Assembly: GCF_009741275.1 (NCBI RefSeq)
Contig: NZ_WOWS01000009.1
Location: 1 to 64,000, forward strand
From: Winogradskyella endarachnes
GTDB taxonomy: Bacteria; Bacteroidota; Bacteroidia; Flavobacteriales; Flavobacteriaceae
DNA: 64,000 nucleotides
Reading direction: 5' to 3'
This document shows positions 35,043 to 44,614 of this stretch, piece by piece. The notes under the pieces are model-generated. The model was given only the letters and a program-made list of their open reading frames with translations. It was not told the DNA's origin and did not search any database. Every line of letters begins with the position of its first letter. Position 1 is the first letter of the stretch. A program made the translations under genes and the position numbers.

Positions 35043-37055
35043 ATGGCTTTAGATTCAAAAGTACCAAAGGGTCCAATAAAAGATAAATGGACTGAATATA
35101 AAAATAAAATTGATTTAGTAAATCCGGCTAACAAGCGTCATATCGATGTTATTGTTGTTGGTACGGGTCTTGCTGGTGGTTCTGCTGCTGCAACTTTAGC
35201 AGAATTAGGGTATAATGTAAAAGCATTTGCTTATCAAGATTCTCCGCGTAGAGCGCACTCAATTGCGGCTCAAGGTGGTATTAATGCAGCAAAAAATTAC
35301 CAAGGTGATGGTGATTCTACTTATAGATTATTTTACGATACTGTAAAAGGTGGTGATTACCGTTCTCGTGAAGCTAACGTTTATCGTTTAGCGGAGGTTT
35401 CTGCAAATATTATAGACCAGTGTGTGGCACAAGGTGTACCTTTTGCTCGAGATTATGGCGGATTGTTAGATAACCGTTCTTTTGGTGGTGTATTAGTTTC
35501 TAGAACTTTCTATGCTAAAGGTCAAACGGGTCAGCAATTATTATTAGGCGCCTATTCTGCTATGAATAGACAAATTGCTCGTGGTAAGATTGAAATGTTT
35601 AACCGTCACGAAATGCTAGATGTAGTTATTGTAGATGGTAAGGCAAGAGGAATTATTGCGCGTAACTTGGTTACAGGAGAAATAGAACGTCACTCAGCAC
35701 ATGCTGTTGTTATTGGTTCTGGTGGATACGGAAATGTATATTTCTTGTCTACAAATGCCATGGGATCTAATGCCACTGCAGCTTGGAAAATACATAAAAA
35801 AGGAGCGTATTTCGCAAATCCTTGTTATACACAAATTCACCCAACATGTATTCCACGTTCTGGTGATTACCAATCTAAACTGACATTAATGTCAGAGTCC
35901 TTACGTAATGATGGGCGTATTTGGGTACCAAAAAACATGGAAGATGTATTGGCAATTAGAGAAGGTCGTAAAAAACCAACCGATTTGTCAGAGGAAGAAC
36001 GCGATTATTATTTAGAAAGACGTTATCCTGCATTTGGTAACTTAGTACCTCGAGATGTAGCATCTAGAGCAGCAAAAGAACGTTGTGATGCTGGTTATGG
36101 TGTTAACCAAACAGGTGAAGCTGTATATTTAGATTTTGCTTCTGCCATTGAACGTTACGGAAAAGAACAAGCTAAAATTCAAAATATAGCTAATCCTTCT
36201 GCTGAAAAAATATACGAATTAGGACAGAAAATAGTTGAAGCTAAATACGGAAACTTATTTCAAATGTATGAGAAAATTGTAGATCAAGACCCATACAAAA
36301 CACCAATGATGATTTATCCTGCGGTTCACTATACAATGGGAGGAATTTGGGTAGATTATAATTTAATGACTACAATTCCTGGATGTTATTGTATTGGCGA
36401 AGCCAATTTCTCTGATCATGGTGCTAATAGACTTGGTGCCTCTGCTTTAATGCAAGGTTTAGCTGATGGTTATTTTGTATTACCATATACAATTGGTGAT
36501 TATTTAGCAGATGATATTCGTACTGGTAAAATACCAACGGACACAAAAGAATTTGATGAAGCAGAAAAAGAAGTTACAGATAGAATTAACTTCTTTGTTA
36601 ATAATAAAGGAACAAAATCTGTAGACTACTTCCATAAGAAGTTAGGAAAAGTAATGTGGGACAAAGCAGGAATGTCTAGAAATGCACAAGGTCTTACAGA
36701 AGCTATGGCAGAAATAAAAGCCATAAGAGAAGAGTTTTGGAAAGAAGTCTCTGTACCAGGTGGTGCTAATGAAATGAATCCGGAATTAGAAAAAGCAGGT
36801 AGAGTGGCAGATTTCTTAGAATTAGGAGAGTTATTTGCTAAAGATGCATTAACAAGATCAGAATCTTGTGGTGGACACTTTAGAGAAGAATCTGCAGAAT
36901 TAGATGGACCGCAAAAAGGAGAAGCAAAACGTAATGATGAAGAATTTGCATTTGTTTCTGCTTGGGAATATAAAGGCGAACCTGCAGATGCTGTTCTTCA
37001 TAAAGAACAATTAGAATTTAAAGATATAGAATTAAAACAACGTTCATACAAATAA
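35043..37055 (+). CDS. sdhA: Succinate dehydrogenase flavoprotein subunit
   Basis: 670 residues, a usual length for the Bacteroidota type. The FAD-binding start is [20 protein letters not shown], followed by [20 protein letters not shown] (histidine for covalent FAD). Active-site and substrate regions are in [26 protein letters not shown] and [19 protein letters not shown]. It oxidises succinate to fumarate in the TCA cycle. A 7-nt gap leads to sdhB. Confidence 0.98.
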   Translation: MALDSKVPKGPIKDKWTEYKNKIDLVNPANKRHIDVIVVGTGLAGGSAAATLAELGYNVKAFAYQDSPRRAHSIAAQGGINAAKNYQGDGDSTYRLFYDTVKGGDYRSREANVYRLAEVSANIIDQCVAQGVPFARDYGGLLDNRSFGGVLVSRTFYAKGQTGQQLLLGAYSAMNRQIARGKIEMFNRHEMLDVVIVDGKARGIIARNLVTGEIERHSAHAVVIGSGGYGNVYFLSTNAMGSNATAAWKIHKKGAYFANPCYTQIHPTCIPRSGDYQSKLTLMSESLRNDGRIWVPKNMEDVLAIREGRKKPTDLSEEERDYYLERRYPAFGNLVPRDVASRAAKERCDAGYGVNQTGEAVYLDFASAIERYGKEQAKIQNIANPSAEKIYELGQKIVEAKYGNLFQMYEKIVDQDPYKTPMMIYPAVHYTMGGIWVDYNLMTTIPGCYCIGEANFSDHGANRLGASALMQGLADGYFVLPYTIGDYLADDIRTGKIPTDTKEFDEAEKEVTDRINFFVNNKGTKSVDYFHKKLGKVMWDKAGMSRNAQGLTEAMAEIKAIREEFWKEVSVPGGANEMNPELEKAGRVADFLELGELFAKDALTRSESCGGHFREESAELDGPQKGEAKRNDEEFAFVSAWEYKGEPADAVLHKEQLEFKDIELKQRSYK

Positions 37056-37062
37056 GAGAGTT

Positions 37063-37824
37063 ATGTCAGGAAAAGGAATGAATCTTACATTAAAGATTTG
37101 GCGTCAAAAAGATGCTAATGATAAAGGCAAAATGGTCGATTATAAAGTGACTGATATTTCAGAACACATGTCTTTCTTAGAGATGATGGATGTTTTAAAT
37201 GAACAGTTAGTAAACTCAGGTGAAGAGCCTGTTGCTTTTGATCATGATTGTCGTGAAGGTATCTGTGGTATGTGTTCTATGTATATTAATGGTGAGGCAC
37301 ACGGACCAGATAGAGGTATTACAACATGTCAGTTACACATGCGTATGTTTAACGATGGAGATACTATTACAATAGAGCCATTTAGAGCAGCGGCATTTCC
37401 GGTAATAAAAGATTTAGTTGTAGATAGATCTTCTTTTGATCGTATTCAGCAAGCAGGTGGCTATATTTCTGTAAACACATCTGGTAATACTCAAGACGCT
37501 AACGCTATTCCTATTTCTAAACATGCAGCAGATGAAGCTATGGATGCAGCAACATGTATTGGTTGTGGTGCATGTGTAGCAACGTGTAAAAACTCTTCGG
37601 CAATGTTATTTGTAGGTGCAAAAGTATCACAGTATGCTTTATTGCCGCAAGGACAAGTAGAGGCTGCTGATCGTGTAAAAAACATGGTTGCTCAAATGGA
37701 TTTAGAAGGCTTTGGTAACTGTACTAATACAGGTGCTTGTGAAGTAGAGTGCCCAAAAGGTATTTCTTTAGAAAATATTGCACGTATGAATAGAGAGTAT
37801 TTAGCCGCTACATTAAAAGGATAA
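37063..37824 (+). CDS. sdhB: Succinate dehydrogenase iron-sulfur subunit
   Basis: 253 residues. The 2Fe-2S cluster is held by [15 protein letters not shown] with a later Cys in TTCQLHM. The 4Fe-4S set is [13 protein letters not shown], and the 3Fe-4S set includes [16 protein letters not shown]. It carries electrons from SdhA to the haem subunit. A clean terminator follows at 37870. Confidence 0.98.
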   Translation: MSGKGMNLTLKIWRQKDANDKGKMVDYKVTDISEHMSFLEMMDVLNEQLVNSGEEPVAFDHDCREGICGMCSMYINGEAHGPDRGITTCQLHMRMFNDGDTITIEPFRAAAFPVIKDLVVDRSSFDRIQQAGGYISVNTSGNTQDANAIPISKHAADEAMDAATCIGCGACVATCKNSSAMLFVGAKVSQYALLPQGQVEAADRVKNMVAQMDLEGFGNCTNTGACEVECPKGISLENIARMNREYLAATLKG

Positions 37825-37869
37825 TAATAAATTAGTCTTTGTTTATTTAAAGACGTTAAATGATATATA

Positions 37870-37900
37870 AATCCCAAACATAATTATGTTTGGGATTTTT
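37870..37900 (+). terminator. sdhCAB terminator
   Basis: The arms AATCCCAAACATA and TATGTTTGGGATT form a 13-bp perfect stem with a 2-nt spacer, followed by T residues. Confidence 0.9.
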
Positions 37901-37933
37901 ACTTTTACTATATTTCCCCTATAAATTAGTATT

Positions 37934-39706
37934 ATGCAAAACCCAAATACATTTTATAAAGAACAATTAGAAACCAATCAAACGGAATCTAAACGTATTT
38001 TTAAGCAACTCAGTTTGTATAGTATTTTACGCCTTTCAATTTTTGTTCTTACAGCAATTGGTATTTATTATACGTTTAAGAATTGGCAATTAGCCTTGGC
38101 AATTGGTGTTGTAGGTATGGTAAGTTTTCTGTTTTTACTATCGAGATATACAGATTTAAAAGCTAAAAGAAACCTTCATAAACGCCTTATTACAATTAAC
38201 GAAGATGAACTAAAAATTGCAAATGGCGATTTTTATGATAGACCAGACGGTGAAGAATTTCAAGACCCAAAACATTTTTTTAGCCTAGATATCGATTTAT
38301 TTGGGAAAGGATCTTTCTTTCAATTTATAAACAGAACTGCTATACAAGAAGGGACTAAAAAGTTAACAGATCATTTACTTTCTAATGATATTTCAAATAT
38401 TGAAGCCAGACAACAAGCCATAAAAGAATTGGCCTCATTACCTCTATGGCGGCAGAATTATACAGCTGTTGCTAAAGGTGTAGACATAGAGCATTCTGCT
38501 AATTCTATTATCACTTGGTTAAAGGATTATAAACCCTTTTTAGGAAAACTACAGTATTGGTTAACTATAGGTTTTAGTTTTGCTTCTTTGCTTCTTATTG
38601 GTTTGGGAATTGCTGAAATAATACCTGTTTCAATTGCTGGTTATTGGTTGCTATTAGGTTTGGGAATTACAGGTGTATATTTAAAAAAAATAAACATATT
38701 AGCACAATACACAGGAAGAGCAAAAGACACATTTAGACAATACGCATTACTGCTTAATGCTATTGAAACTACTGAATTTAAATCTGAATTATTACAAGCA
38801 AAACAAAAACGTATACAATCTGAAGGTTTAAAAGCTTCCGAAATATTTTCAAAATTTTCAAAAAAACTCGATGCTTTAGATAATAGAAATAACCTAATAT
38901 CAGCAATTTTTGGTAATGGTTATTTTTTAGTAGATATTAGAAACAGCTATCATGTTGAAAACTGGATTCAACAATATGGCGATAAGGTAGAAGATTGGTT
39001 TGAAGTCGTTACCTTTTTTGATGCTTTTAATAGTTTTGGAAACTATGCGTTTAATCATCAAGAGTTTACCTTTCCGGTTTTAACTGAAGAACCAGTGACT
39101 ATTTTAGCAGAAGGTTTGGGTCATCCACTATTAAATTCTGAAAAACGAGTAGATAGCGACTTAAAACTTGAAGAAGAACAATTCTTTATAGTTACAGGAG
39201 CAAACATGGCTGGGAAAAGTACATTTTTAAGAACTGTAGCGCTTCATATTGTAATGGCTAATGTTGGCTTACCTATTTGTGCCAAACAAAGCAAATACAA
39301 GCCTATAAAACTTATTACTAGTATGCGAACAACAGATTCGTTAACCGATGATAGTTCGTACTTCTTTAGTGAACTTACGCGATTAAAATTTGTGGTAGAT
39401 ACTATTGCAAATGATAAAAACTACTTTGTTATTTTAGATGAAATTTTAAAAGGAACCAATAGTACAGATAAAGCCATAGGCTCAAGAAAATTTGTTGAAA
39501 AGCTAGTAAAACAAAATGCCACAGGTATTATTGCTACACACGATTTAAGTCTCACAGAAATTGAAACTGAATTAGATGCTGTAAATAACTATTATTTTGA
39601 TGCCGAAATTATAAGTGATGAATTGTTCTTTGATTACAAATTAAAGCAAGGGGTTTGCCAAAATATGAATGCGAGTTTTCTGTTGAAAAAGATGGAGATT
39701 GTTTAG
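37934..39706 (+). CDS. Membrane-anchored MutS-like ATPase
   Basis: 590 residues. Two hydrophobic helices lie near the N-terminus (about 28-47 and 50-69) and two more at about 206-226 and 230-250. A MutS core/lever-like helical region follows. The C-terminal ATPase has Walker A GANMAGKSTF (about 422-431), STxx-like SMRTTDSLTDDSSYFFSELTR, Walker B FVILDEILKGTNS and the His in IATHDLS. The mismatch-binding domain of true MutS is missing. This family is common in Bacteroidota but its role is unknown; the membrane anchor argues against classical mismatch repair. The gene stands alone after sdhB and ends 2 nt from the convergent gene. Confidence 0.88.
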   Translation: MQNPNTFYKEQLETNQTESKRIFKQLSLYSILRLSIFVLTAIGIYYTFKNWQLALAIGVVGMVSFLFLLSRYTDLKAKRNLHKRLITINEDELKIANGDFYDRPDGEEFQDPKHFFSLDIDLFGKGSFFQFINRTAIQEGTKKLTDHLLSNDISNIEARQQAIKELASLPLWRQNYTAVAKGVDIEHSANSIITWLKDYKPFLGKLQYWLTIGFSFASLLLIGLGIAEIIPVSIAGYWLLLGLGITGVYLKKINILAQYTGRAKDTFRQYALLLNAIETTEFKSELLQAKQKRIQSEGLKASEIFSKFSKKLDALDNRNNLISAIFGNGYFLVDIRNSYHVENWIQQYGDKVEDWFEVVTFFDAFNSFGNYAFNHQEFTFPVLTEEPVTILAEGLGHPLLNSEKRVDSDLKLEEEQFFIVTGANMAGKSTFLRTVALHIVMANVGLPICAKQSKYKPIKLITSMRTTDSLTDDSSYFFSELTRLKFVVDTIANDKNYFVILDEILKGTNSTDKAIGSRKFVEKLVKQNATGIIATHDLSLTEIETELDAVNNYYFDAEIISDELFFDYKLKQGVCQNMNASFLLKKMEIV

Positions 39707-39708
39707 AA

Positions 39709-40431
39709 TTATTCTATTATTTTAATTACTATAGGTGCAACACCTTTTAATCGGTACCTAGAACTACCTGAAAGCCTAATTTTTATATCGAATATTATTA
39801 CGGAATCATTGGGCTGAAGTAAAGTGAATAAATCATTAGCTCTAACATTCATTTTATTACCATTTATTTCAAGAGTTTTAAAATGAGGCATTTTAACCTT
39901 GAAAGAAATCACTTTCATGCCTAAATCGTGTAAAAAGTTTTTCATTTCAGCGTTTATTACAGAATTAGTTAAATCTTCTTTTTTTAATTTTAATTCACAT
40001 TTACTTCCACAACCTATGCCATTTATAGTGCCAATAGGTGCAGAAATATCTTTAATTCTCAATGTTTTTGTTTCGATTAAAGAATCCCCATTTTTAAGCT
40101 TAGATTTAATTGTAATGTCTACTGTTTTACCAGTTCCAGGACTCAGAATATAATTTCCCAAACTATCTAATTTTCTCAAGCCAAAAGCAGTAGCTTCAAA
40201 AGAGACAGCATTAGGTTTTGATATATAAATAGGATTAGAAACACCTCTGAAAACTACATTCATCTTTTTAAGTTCAAGAGCAGCTTCTTTATTTACAGTA
40301 TCAGCAGTTTCAAGTTTTTTAATACGTTCTTTTAAGGCTTTGTTTTCTTTGAGTAATTCAGTTCTACTGTATGAAGATTTGCAACTTTGTAGAAGAAAAA
40401 GGAGACTTAAAAAGAGTACTAAGCGTTTCAT
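39709..40431 (-). CDS. Lipoprotein with GldM C-terminal-like domain
   Basis: 240 residues from the ATG complementing 40429-40431; the frame is open further upstream but lacks a signal. A lipoprotein signal (LLFLLQSCKSS, about Cys16) is followed by a short coiled-coil-like stretch (LLKENKALKERIKKLE). A domain then resembles the last domains of GldM, the T9SS motor protein: FRGVSNPIYISKP, NYILSPGTGKTVDITI, LRIKDISAPIGTINGIGCG, and an end in GVAPIVIKI. GldM itself has a transmembrane helix and about 500 residues; here the domain is attached to a lipid anchor. It might interact with GldN/GldK-type partners. The assignment is by remembered pattern. Confidence 0.7.
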   Translation of the reverse strand: MKRLVLFLSLLFLLQSCKSSYSRTELLKENKALKERIKKLETADTVNKEAALELKKMNVVFRGVSNPIYISKPNAVSFEATAFGLRKLDSLGNYILSPGTGKTVDITIKSKLKNGDSLIETKTLRIKDISAPIGTINGIGCGSKCELKLKKEDLTNSVINAEMKNFLHDLGMKVISFKVKMPHFKTLEINGNKMNVRANDLFTLLQPNDSVIIFDIKIRLSGSSRYRLKGVAPIVIKIIE

Positions 40432-40497
40432 AAAGATTGGTTGGTTTTCAATATAATAACGAAAATAAAAATCTATTAGTGTTTTAGAATGACAATA

Positions 40498-40529
40498 AAA
40501 AACCCTTTCCAAAAACGGAAAGGGTTTTT
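40498..40529 (-). terminator. Terminator after the phytase gene
   Basis: The arms AAAAACCCTTTCC and GGAAAGGGTTTTT form a 13-bp perfect stem with a 6-nt loop, 31 nt past the phytase stop on the minus strand. Confidence 0.9.
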
Positions 40530-40559
40530 AACCAATGATAAAAATTAACTTGAAAAAAA

Positions 40560-41573
40560 TTATTTCAACTTTAAAGAATCTACGGCATGAAAGAAGAAGT
40601 CTTTTTCATCGTTCATAGATACAAATAAACCATTAGGGAATTTTTTTCCTAAACTCGTTGTGACAATATCACAACCGTCAGTTTCAATTGTTCCTAAGTT
40701 TATTTCCTTTACAAAGCTATTATCGCTTCTTTTAAAGATGTTAAAACTGTGGTTTTGTTGGTTAGATACGATAAGGAAACCTTCTCCATTTGGGTAGGTT
40801 GCAATCGCAATACCTTCAATATCTTCTTTAAAGTATTCGCCACCAAATAATGTTATTTCTTCATTTCCCATTTCAGGGTCTGCGTAATATTTTCTAACAC
40901 CGACGCCTTCATCTGAATAATAAAGAAAACCTAACTCATCATCTACAGCAATAGCCTCAATTTCTTTGGTGCCACTAAAATTTCCTACTTTTCTTAAAAG
41001 ATTTGTATGTACTCCTAAAGAATCACTAACTAATGCGTATTGGTATAAATAACCTTCCGTTGGACCAGCTTTTCTGCTCACAAATACAGAAACGTCTTCA
41101 GTTGATGGATTCTTATAAATAGAAGCTCCCATTGGTCGTTTCATTTCTACAGCAGTTTCATCTTCAAACACTTTAAAACCACCATTATCCAATGGTTTCA
41201 TATCTGGAACTGAGTAAACTCTTATTTGGTTTTTCTCACGTTCAGAAAATACTATAATGTCGGTTTTTGTAGAGTCGTTGAGTTTAAAACCGTATTCTAC
41301 ATCCACATTATTAGGATAGCTAAGACCTGTTAAGCTTTTCTCTTTTATGATTTTTCCGTCTAAATCTAAGGCATACACACCGCCGTTAACAACATCTTTA
41401 TCAGTACCAAAAACAATACTTTCCTCTATGTTTTTGCTGTTAATCCATATTGCAGGATCGTCACTATCGTGTGGTAATTTTTCTGTTATAAGTGTTGGTG
41501 CAATTTCAGGTAGTTTGTTTGCGCAAGACACTAATGTAATTGCAAAAACACCAAATAATATAACTTTTTTCAT
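40560..41573 (-). CDS. Beta-propeller phytase (3-phytase), lipoprotein
   Basis: 337 residues. A lipoprotein signal (FAITLVSCANK, Cys17) precedes the beta-propeller phytase hallmark PHDSDDPAIWIN (about 34-45). Family features follow: SLTGLSYPNNVDVEYGF, GTKEIEAIAVDDELGFLYYSDE, EDIEGIAIATYP and a late ETDGCDIVTT. These calcium-dependent enzymes cleave phosphate from phytate outside the cytoplasm. It starts 4 nt after the TonB receptor stop, so the two form an operon: hydrolysis at the surface coupled to uptake. Confidence 0.93.
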   Translation of the reverse strand: MKKVILFGVFAITLVSCANKLPEIAPTLITEKLPHDSDDPAIWINSKNIEESIVFGTDKDVVNGGVYALDLDGKIIKEKSLTGLSYPNNVDVEYGFKLNDSTKTDIIVFSEREKNQIRVYSVPDMKPLDNGGFKVFEDETAVEMKRPMGASIYKNPSTEDVSVFVSRKAGPTEGYLYQYALVSDSLGVHTNLLRKVGNFSGTKEIEAIAVDDELGFLYYSDEGVGVRKYYADPEMGNEEITLFGGEYFKEDIEGIAIATYPNGEGFLIVSNQQNHSFNIFKRSDNSFVKEINLGTIETDGCDIVTTSLGKKFPNGLFVSMNDEKDFFFHAVDSLKLK

Positions 41574-41577
41574 CGTT

Positions 41578-44457
41578 TTACTTTTTAAATAAATCGTATT
41601 TTAAACCAATTGTAAAACGTTGTCCGTAATACTCGCGTTGCATAGTACGGCTACTAACACCTTGGTAAAAACGTAATGGTTGGTTGGTAATATTATTTAA
41701 GCTTGTGTATGCGCTTAAGCCGTTACCAAATGCGTATGTTGCGTTAAAATCTAAGAAAAATTGTTTGTCGTAGTAACGATCTTCAAATGCATTTCCTCCA
41801 ATTTCATCGATGTAAGAATCTGAGAAGTTACTTGATAAACGTACGCTTAACTTTTTATTTGCATAACCTAAAGAAGCATTAAACATATTTGGCGCTGTGT
41901 TTGGCAAACCTAAATCGTCGCGCTCGTCACCATCTTCGTTTCTAATTCCGTTTGCATTAGAAGTTAAATGTGTGTAGTTTAAATATAGGCTTAAATCTTT
42001 AGCAAAACCAGGTAAGAAATCTAGTTTTCTTTGGAAAGCAAATTCGAAACCTAAAACCGAAGCATCATCACCGTTTAATGGTTGGTACACTTCGTAACCT
42101 GTAGTGTCGTCGCCATAAGTATCGTCGGTAGTTTCGGTTTGGTATGTATAAATAAAATCGTTTATTTTTTTATAGAAAACACCACCAGATAAAATACCAA
42201 CAGATTTAAAATAATGTTCTGCCATAACATCGAAGTTCATTGATGTTGTTGGGTCTAAATCTGGGTTACCTAATACTACTTCGCTATCTTCGTTAATAAT
42301 TTCTGCTCTTGGAATTAAATCGGCATAATTAGGACGCGCCAAAGTGTTTGTCCATGCGAAACGGAAAACAGTGTTGTCGTTTAAATCGTATTTTAAATGT
42401 AAACCCGGTAAAATATTAACATAAGAGTTTGTTTCGCTTACTGCTTCAACAATAATTTCTTCGTCGATACCAGCATCTTCATCTTCTTCAATAAATGTTA
42501 ATCTGTAACCTTCAGAATCTAAATTTGTATTTTCAATTCTAACACCAGCTAAAATGCTTAACTTGTTTGTTAATTGCTGATTTGTCATGATGTAACCGGC
42601 AAAAACATTTTCGTTTACATCAAAGTTTCCGCTTTGGTATTCATCAACTAAATCTTCACCTTCAAATTGTGAAGCATCTGCTAAATTTAAACCTCCAACA
42701 AATTCTGGAGTTGCAAAGCTACCAATTTGGTATTCGCTTCCAGCCAAAAAGTCTGAATCTGTATAATCTCTAGTTGGTAAAGTTCCTAATAAATCGAAAG
42801 CAGAATCTTCTGGAGAGTATTCGGTGAAATCGTTATCTCTGTTTTTATTTTTAAAACGCCCACGAACACCAAACTTTAAAAATCCGTCTTCACTATTAAA
42901 CAAGTTTACAGGTAATTTAAAGTTTACAAATACGTTCATATCTGTTTCTTCGGTGTATTGGTTTTCTTCGGTTAACTCACCAAACTCAAAATTGTTGTAA
43001 GCAGCATCGCTAGCATCAACTGGCGTGTAAAGTGGAAATTCAGAATCGTTATTGTAGTTAATAGCATATTCGCTTTCGTGTACTAAATAACGTTCGTTTA
43101 AACGCTCTTCTGAAGCTTTTGCATAAGATGCCATCCAATCTATTTGTAAAGTATTAGCTAAATGATTTCCGCCTATGCTAAAGTTAGACATACGTTGGTC
43201 TTCTAAACGTGTGTTTTTGTTACGGTTGTTATCGATACCTGCTTTTGTTTCGCGTTTAGCTTCAACAGGAAACATAGTTAAGTTTCCGTTGCCATCTACT
43301 GTAAAATCTCCAGCTTCAATATCTTCACCATCAAGAATTTCGTGCTCTAACACAAAACGATTTTCGCGATCGTCTCTCCAGTTGTAAATGGACTTAAAAT
43401 AAACACTGTTATTTTCGTTAAATTTATAATCTACATTTGCCGAGAAACTTCTACGAATACGTTGTACTAAATATTGTCTAATTTCGAAAACGTTAGTGTA
43501 TGGATTAACATCAACTTCTTCTAAATTATCTTCGTCGCCATTATTGTACTCGAACTCGTCAGTCCATTCGGCTTCAAAGTTATCACTACCAAAATCGTTA
43601 TCGTTGATAGATGCAGACACCATCCAACCAAATTTTCCGTTTTCGCTTCTATCACCCAGTAAAAACTGACCGTTTAAAATACGTTTTCCTGTAATAGAAT
43701 TTACACCAGAACCCGCTGTTGCAGACAAACGGAAGCCTTGTGGTGAGGTACGCGTAATTAAATTTACAGAACCACCAAGGGCATCGGCATCCATATCTGG
43801 CGTTACCGCTTTATTAACTTCTATGGTTTGAATCATGTCCGATGGAATTAAATCCATTTGAATCTCTCTGTTATCGCCTTCGGCAGATGGAATTCTACTT
43901 CCGTTTAAAGTTACAGAATTTAACTGTGGTGCTAAACCACGTACAATAATATTTCTAGCTTCACCTTGATCTACCTTCATAGTAATTCCAGGAATACGCT
44001 TAACTGCATCACCAATATTAGCATCTGGGAATTTTCCTATTTGATCTGTTGAAACTATATTAGTAATATTTAGCTTGTTTTTTTGAGTATTTAGGGCTTT
44101 TACTTGTCCACTTAATCCAAATCCAGAAATTAGTACTTCATCTAATTCCGTGTCTTCAGAGTTTAAGGTAAAATTTAAAATAGTTGTTGTATTAGCTACA
44201 ACCGTAACTTCATTAGTGATATCTGCATAACCTAGATATTTTACGGTTATGGTTTGCACACCTTCTGGTATATCTACAATGGTATATTTTCCGTTAAAGT
44301 CAGATACGACACCTTTATTAGTAGAATTAACGACAAGTGTGGCTCCAGGAACGGTAAGTCCATTATTGTCCGTAATAACACCTTGTACGTTTCCGGTTTG
44401 GGAATAACTAAAAAAAGTTACTGTTATTAATAATAAAAGGGTAAAGTAATGTTTCAT
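41578..44457 (-). CDS. TonB-dependent receptor paired with phytase
   Basis: 959 residues. A signal peptide (ending TFFSYSQ) precedes a carboxypeptidase-regulatory-like domain (GNVQGVITDNNGLTVPGATL, about 22-100). The plug follows (FPDANIGDAVKRIPGITM, about 140-240, with VTPDMDADALGGSVNLITR), then a 22-strand-type barrel ending FTIGLKYDLFKK. No SusD-like partner is encoded nearby. It should import a large or charged solute with TonB energy; co-transcription with phytase suggests phytate, lower inositol phosphates or phosphate (inference). A -7 box lies 23 nt upstream. Confidence 0.94.
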   Translation of the reverse strand: MKHYFTLLLLITVTFFSYSQTGNVQGVITDNNGLTVPGATLVVNSTNKGVVSDFNGKYTIVDIPEGVQTITVKYLGYADITNEVTVVANTTTILNFTLNSEDTELDEVLISGFGLSGQVKALNTQKNKLNITNIVSTDQIGKFPDANIGDAVKRIPGITMKVDQGEARNIIVRGLAPQLNSVTLNGSRIPSAEGDNREIQMDLIPSDMIQTIEVNKAVTPDMDADALGGSVNLITRTSPQGFRLSATAGSGVNSITGKRILNGQFLLGDRSENGKFGWMVSASINDNDFGSDNFEAEWTDEFEYNNGDEDNLEEVDVNPYTNVFEIRQYLVQRIRRSFSANVDYKFNENNSVYFKSIYNWRDDRENRFVLEHEILDGEDIEAGDFTVDGNGNLTMFPVEAKRETKAGIDNNRNKNTRLEDQRMSNFSIGGNHLANTLQIDWMASYAKASEERLNERYLVHESEYAINYNNDSEFPLYTPVDASDAAYNNFEFGELTEENQYTEETDMNVFVNFKLPVNLFNSEDGFLKFGVRGRFKNKNRDNDFTEYSPEDSAFDLLGTLPTRDYTDSDFLAGSEYQIGSFATPEFVGGLNLADASQFEGEDLVDEYQSGNFDVNENVFAGYIMTNQQLTNKLSILAGVRIENTNLDSEGYRLTFIEEDEDAGIDEEIIVEAVSETNSYVNILPGLHLKYDLNDNTVFRFAWTNTLARPNYADLIPRAEIINEDSEVVLGNPDLDPTTSMNFDVMAEHYFKSVGILSGGVFYKKINDFIYTYQTETTDDTYGDDTTGYEVYQPLNGDDASVLGFEFAFQRKLDFLPGFAKDLSLYLNYTHLTSNANGIRNEDGDERDDLGLPNTAPNMFNASLGYANKKLSVRLSSNFSDSYIDEIGGNAFEDRYYDKQFFLDFNATYAFGNGLSAYTSLNNITNQPLRFYQGVSSRTMQREYYGQRFTIGLKYDLFKK

Positions 44458-44480
44458 TATTAGTTGGTTTTTGTTTGTTA

Positions 44481-44488
44481 CAAAACTA
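44481..44488 (-). promoter_or_regulatory. TonB receptor-phytase promoter, -7 element
   Basis: CAAAACTA reads TAGTTTTG on the minus strand, 23 nt before the receptor ATG and downstream of the regulator gene at 44615. Confidence 0.5.
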
Positions 44489-44614
44489 GGTTTATACCAC
44501 TTTTTGTAGCTAAAGAATATGTTAACAAAAAGTAATAAAACCCTTTAAAATGGCTATATAAGAGAGCAACATTTACGTTTTCATAACATGTAAAACACAA
44601 ATAGGAAATATGTA

